A stretch of DNA of 64,000 bases from 20CM-2-55-15 sp964633285 (lineage in GTDB: Bacteria > Acidobacteriota > Terriglobia > 20CM-2-55-15), in contig CAZWGA010000015.1 of assembly GCA_964633285.1 (NCBI GenBank), forward strand, positions 1-64,000, read 5' to 3'. The position numbers and the translations under genes are program-made. The first letter of the stretch is position 1. Every line of letters begins with the position of its first letter. The notes beneath the pieces are model-generated. The model saw only the letters and a program-made list of their open reading frames with translations. It was not told the DNA's origin and searched no databases. Of the stretch, positions 61,958 to 64,000 are shown piece after piece.

Positions 61958-62874
61958 CAATTCCTTTCTGCTCGCGGCGCAAGAACCTTGAGCGCGCCGG
62001 GTTCGCAGTGCAACTCGACGGGCGTGGCCGATCCCGGCAGTTCGCCATCCAGCGCCACAGGAAGCTCCTGCGGAAATCCTTCAATGCGCACCCACGAACT
62101 GACGCCGAAGAGAACTTCCGGCATTGAACCGTGCGTGCCCGCAAGTATTTTTGGAAATTGACCGAGCAGTCGAAGGCGCCCGGTCCGCCGCACGATGCAC
62201 AGATCCAAAGCACCGTCATCGATGCGGGCAGACGGAGTCACTTTGAACCCGCCGCCGTAGCTTCGGGTATTGGTCACCGCGGCAAACATGATTTCCCCTT
62301 CGAATTCGCCGCCGTCCCAGAGAATCCGCGCAGGCCGCGGCTGGTATGCGGCGAGCGCGCGCAGTACAGAAACAATGTTCAGCGCTTTCGACCGTGGAAA
62401 CGGAGAAGCATGAATGAATCTCAGAGCGAGTTCGTCCAGTCCGACGGTCGCAACGCAGCAATAGCGCCGCCCGCTGGGAGCGGCTCTGACAACATCGACA
62501 TAACGCGCGGCGCCGTTTAGCAATACGGCGAAGGCTCCCGTCATGTCGGATGGAACGCCGATTTGAGCCGCGAAATCGTTACCCGAGCCCGACGGCAGAA
62601 TTCCGATCGGCACCCGGTTGACTCCTTCGATGGCCTCGAGCGCGATCGCAACCGTGCCGTCGCCGCCGGCAAGACCCAGCGCATCGATGTCCTCTTCCTG
62701 CGATGCGCGCACGAGATCGCAGAGGTGCCGCGCGGACCGGCTCTCCACAATTTCCAATGACACTCCGTCGTAGCCGGCATCGAGCAAACCCGATCGCTTT
62801 AACGCTCGCGCTCCGCGGCCGGACCGGGCTGTTGGATTCACAATCACGCGGATACGTTTTCGAGCGTGCGCCAC
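61957..62874 (-). CDS. Diacylglycerol/lipid kinase family protein
   Basis: A 305-residue kinase with a DAGK catalytic domain. VNPTARSGRG lies at about 13-22, GLAGGDGTVAIALE at about 69-82, and LPSGSGNDFAA at about 96-106 is the nucleotide and catalytic core. ALDGELPG lies near the C-terminus. It phosphorylates a lipid such as diacylglycerol or an isoprenoid/sphingoid alcohol. The GTG at 62874 is preceded by AAGGAG at 4 nt and starts 8 nt after the preceding gene; the frame is open much further upstream but overlaps that gene. Confidence 0.86.
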   Translation of the reverse strand: MAHARKRIRVIVNPTARSGRGARALKRSGLLDAGYDGVSLEIVESRSARHLCDLVRASQEEDIDALGLAGGDGTVAIALEAIEGVNRVPIGILPSGSGNDFAAQIGVPSDMTGAFAVLLNGAARYVDVVRAAPSGRRYCCVATVGLDELALRFIHASPFPRSKALNIVSVLRALAAYQPRPARILWDGGEFEGEIMFAAVTNTRSYGGGFKVTPSARIDDGALDLCIVRRTGRLRLLGQFPKILAGTHGSMPEVLFGVSSWVRIEGFPQELPVALDGELPGSATPVELHCEPGALKVLAPRAERN

Positions 62875-62882
62875 AATGCTCC

Positions 62883-63884
62883 TTATATCGAGCGCGTCAG
62901 GATCAACAGATCCATAACTGCCGGCAGTGAGAACGGTTTGAAAGCAATGTATTCCCGCTCGACGATGCCGGGCGCCCACTTCATCTTGTAGTCCGCCTGA
63001 CGCCGCGATGGGTAGATCGCTTCTCCATAACGGCCCAGCAACCGCAGAATGTAAAAAAGCAATGCGCTGTCTCCTTCGCCCTTCCTGTCGTCCACAACAA
63101 ACGGAGTGAAACCGAAATGAAGGTAAGCCGCTCCGTCCGCCGCGAGCTGCTCCATCGCGTGCGCATTGCACAATTCCATGGCTCCCGCAGGCGTTCCCGG
63201 CAGCCGCCGCGTGAGATCGTGCAAATAGCCCGGCCGCGCACCCCAGACGGGCACATAGGTAATGAAACCGGTGATGCCGCCTTCCGGCGTGACCACGACA
63301 AAGATGCGGCGCTCTCTGTCCTCCGGTCCGCCGAGTTCACCGATCATGAAATCGAGTTCCTGCTTTTTCTTGGCGAGAAGCCATTCATGACCGATGCGCT
63401 GCAACCGCTCGAACGTTCTTTCATCCGATGGAATATCGCGGCCCACTTCGAAAATGCGCAGACCCGCTTCGCGGGCGCGCTTGATCTTATTGCGAAGCTT
63501 GAGGCGGCGGGATCCATTGAACGAAAACCCAGGAAGGAACAATGCATATGTGGAACCAAACTGACTGACAGTAAAACCACGGCTTCGAAAAAGGCCGGCC
63601 TGCGACTGTGGAATCTGAACGCCGACAACACCGCGGCCGCTCTTTTCGGCATCAGCAGTGAACGCATCCAGCAGCGGCTCCATGTGTTCTTTCTCAGCAT
63701 GAACTCCGCCGAGAAAGACGCGACGCCTTCCGCGGTCGCGATAAGCGATAAAGCCTCGAAGGCCATCGACAGTGAAACGGCTGTTACGCGGCGAAAGAGC
63801 AAAATATCCGGACGGATGATCGAGAACTTCCCTCGGATCGAATGCGGCGGCCGGATGGGAAGGAGATAACTGTGTGCCGATCAT
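62883..63884 (-). CDS. DUF2156 / phosphatidylglycerol lysyltransferase-like C-terminal domain protein
   Basis: A 333-residue soluble protein with two GNAT-like folds, matching the C-terminal catalytic domain of MprF-type aminoacyl-phosphatidylglycerol synthases (DUF2156). Features include LRNKIKRAREAGL, FITYVPVWGARPGYLHDLTRR and HFGFTPF, ending with the YKMKWAPG region. The membrane flippase half of MprF is absent. It may transfer an aminoacyl or acyl group to a lipid. ATG overlaps the upstream partial gene (ATGA). Confidence 0.83.
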   Translation of the reverse strand: MIGTQLSPSHPAAAFDPREVLDHPSGYFALSPRNSRFTVDGLRGFIAYRDRGRRRVFLGGVHAEKEHMEPLLDAFTADAEKSGRGVVGVQIPQSQAGLFRSRGFTVSQFGSTYALFLPGFSFNGSRRLKLRNKIKRAREAGLRIFEVGRDIPSDERTFERLQRIGHEWLLAKKKQELDFMIGELGGPEDRERRIFVVVTPEGGITGFITYVPVWGARPGYLHDLTRRLPGTPAGAMELCNAHAMEQLAADGAAYLHFGFTPFVVDDRKGEGDSALLFYILRLLGRYGEAIYPSRRQADYKMKWAPGIVEREYIAFKPFSLPAVMDLLILTRSI

Positions 63885-64000
63885 GGCCGCCCTGTCCCGC
63901 CGATCTCTGCCGGCTCAAACGGCAGCAGCACGGGTTTGTAGAAATTGCCGAAGAAACCGCGGTCGCCCGACAAATGAATAGGAAATGCAAGCATCGCCCA
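63881..64000 (-). CDS. C-terminus of an unidentified protein, cut by the window edge
   Basis: The last 39 codons of a minus-strand gene ending in PAEIGGTGRP, with the stop TGA overlapping the next gene's ATG by 4 nt. The visible part reads AMLAFPIHLSGDRGFFGNFY and cannot be assigned. It belongs to the same operon as the DUF2156 and lipid-kinase genes. Confidence 0.6.
   Translation of the reverse strand, partial: WAMLAFPIHLSGDRGFFGNFYKPVLLPFEPAEIGGTGRP

Noticed and set aside
62131..62520. Plus-strand frame opposite the lipid kinase
   Set aside because: The kinase motifs on the minus strand explain this sequence; the plus-strand product has no similarity I recognise.
63784..63990. 68-codon minus-strand frame near the right edge
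   Set aside because: It overlaps the DUF2156 start and the partial gene in another frame, without motifs.

Overview
The window looks like a chromosomal segment of an Acidobacteriota bacterium. This is an inference from gene content: a 1,400-residue Oar-like TonB receptor with an N-terminal carboxypeptidase-regulatory domain, a DUF1592/DUF1552/ankyrin operon, three PQQ dehydrogenases, DUF6152 proteins with their secreted companions, a reaction-centre-cytochrome-like dihaem protein and a PEP-CTERM protein. No 16S gene is present to confirm it. Coding density is high and base composition is moderately GC-rich. Most proteins outside one housekeeping operon carry signal peptides, so this is an envelope- and periplasm-centred region.

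Layout. 1-4.0 kb: tail of an RND adaptor and a complete CusA/CzcA-like RND pump. 4.1-6.8 kb: a lipoprotein fusing a NodB polysaccharide deacetylase, a caspase-like peptidase and TPRs. 6.8-7.4 kb: a decayed stretch with a gene remnant, a palindromic repeat and a small membrane ORF. 7.5-11.0 kb: two PQQ dehydrogenases in tandem. 11.1-16.5 kb: DUF4199 protein and membrane-tethered LuxR regulator, divergent from the Oar-like receptor. 16.5-24.4 kb: MFS transporter, ankyrin, DUF1552, DUF1592 and SDR genes. 24.5-29.2 kb: uncharacterised membrane protein, zinc-ribbon protein, formamidase-like protein, REC-HDOD regulator and GlcG-like protein. 29.2-38.7 kb: one compact minus-strand operon, rimO-yacG-pgpA-NHL-cinA-thpR-gpsA-ftsY-ribD-ribE-ribBA. 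38.9-44.4 kb: PEP-CTERM protein and a moxR-DUF58-transglutaminase operon. 44.4-53.8 kb: MBL/rhodanese enzyme and a cluster of secreted paralogues (a degenerate MBL fusion, two DUF6152 proteins, four related extracellular proteins), with a NIPSNAP protein, a dihaem cytochrome and a single-domain response regulator. 53.9-57.6 kb: third PQQ dehydrogenase, family-9 glycosyltransferase, orphan RHH protein and tRNA-Val(CAC). 57.6-64 kb: a methyltransferase facing a minus-strand run of flavoenzymes, a lipid kinase, a DUF2156 protein and a histidine-rich membrane protein.

How genes may work together. The PQQ dehydrogenases would oxidise alcohols or sugars in the periplasm; their electron acceptor is not evident, although a dihaem cytochrome lies nearby. 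The receptor, MFS transporter and DUF1592/DUF1552 operon suggest scavenging of complex substrates. The housekeeping operon combines riboflavin synthesis, protein targeting, phospholipid precursor synthesis and ribosome modification. The right-hand cluster suggests membrane-lipid or isoprenoid modification, which is inference only.

The most notable non-coding features are three copies of a 58-bp palindrome with copy-specific self-complementary flanks, an approximately 107-bp near-identical leader directly upstream of the ribosome binding sites of two unrelated genes, and GTCAGAC-type inverted repeats, one of them inside the rimO reading frame.
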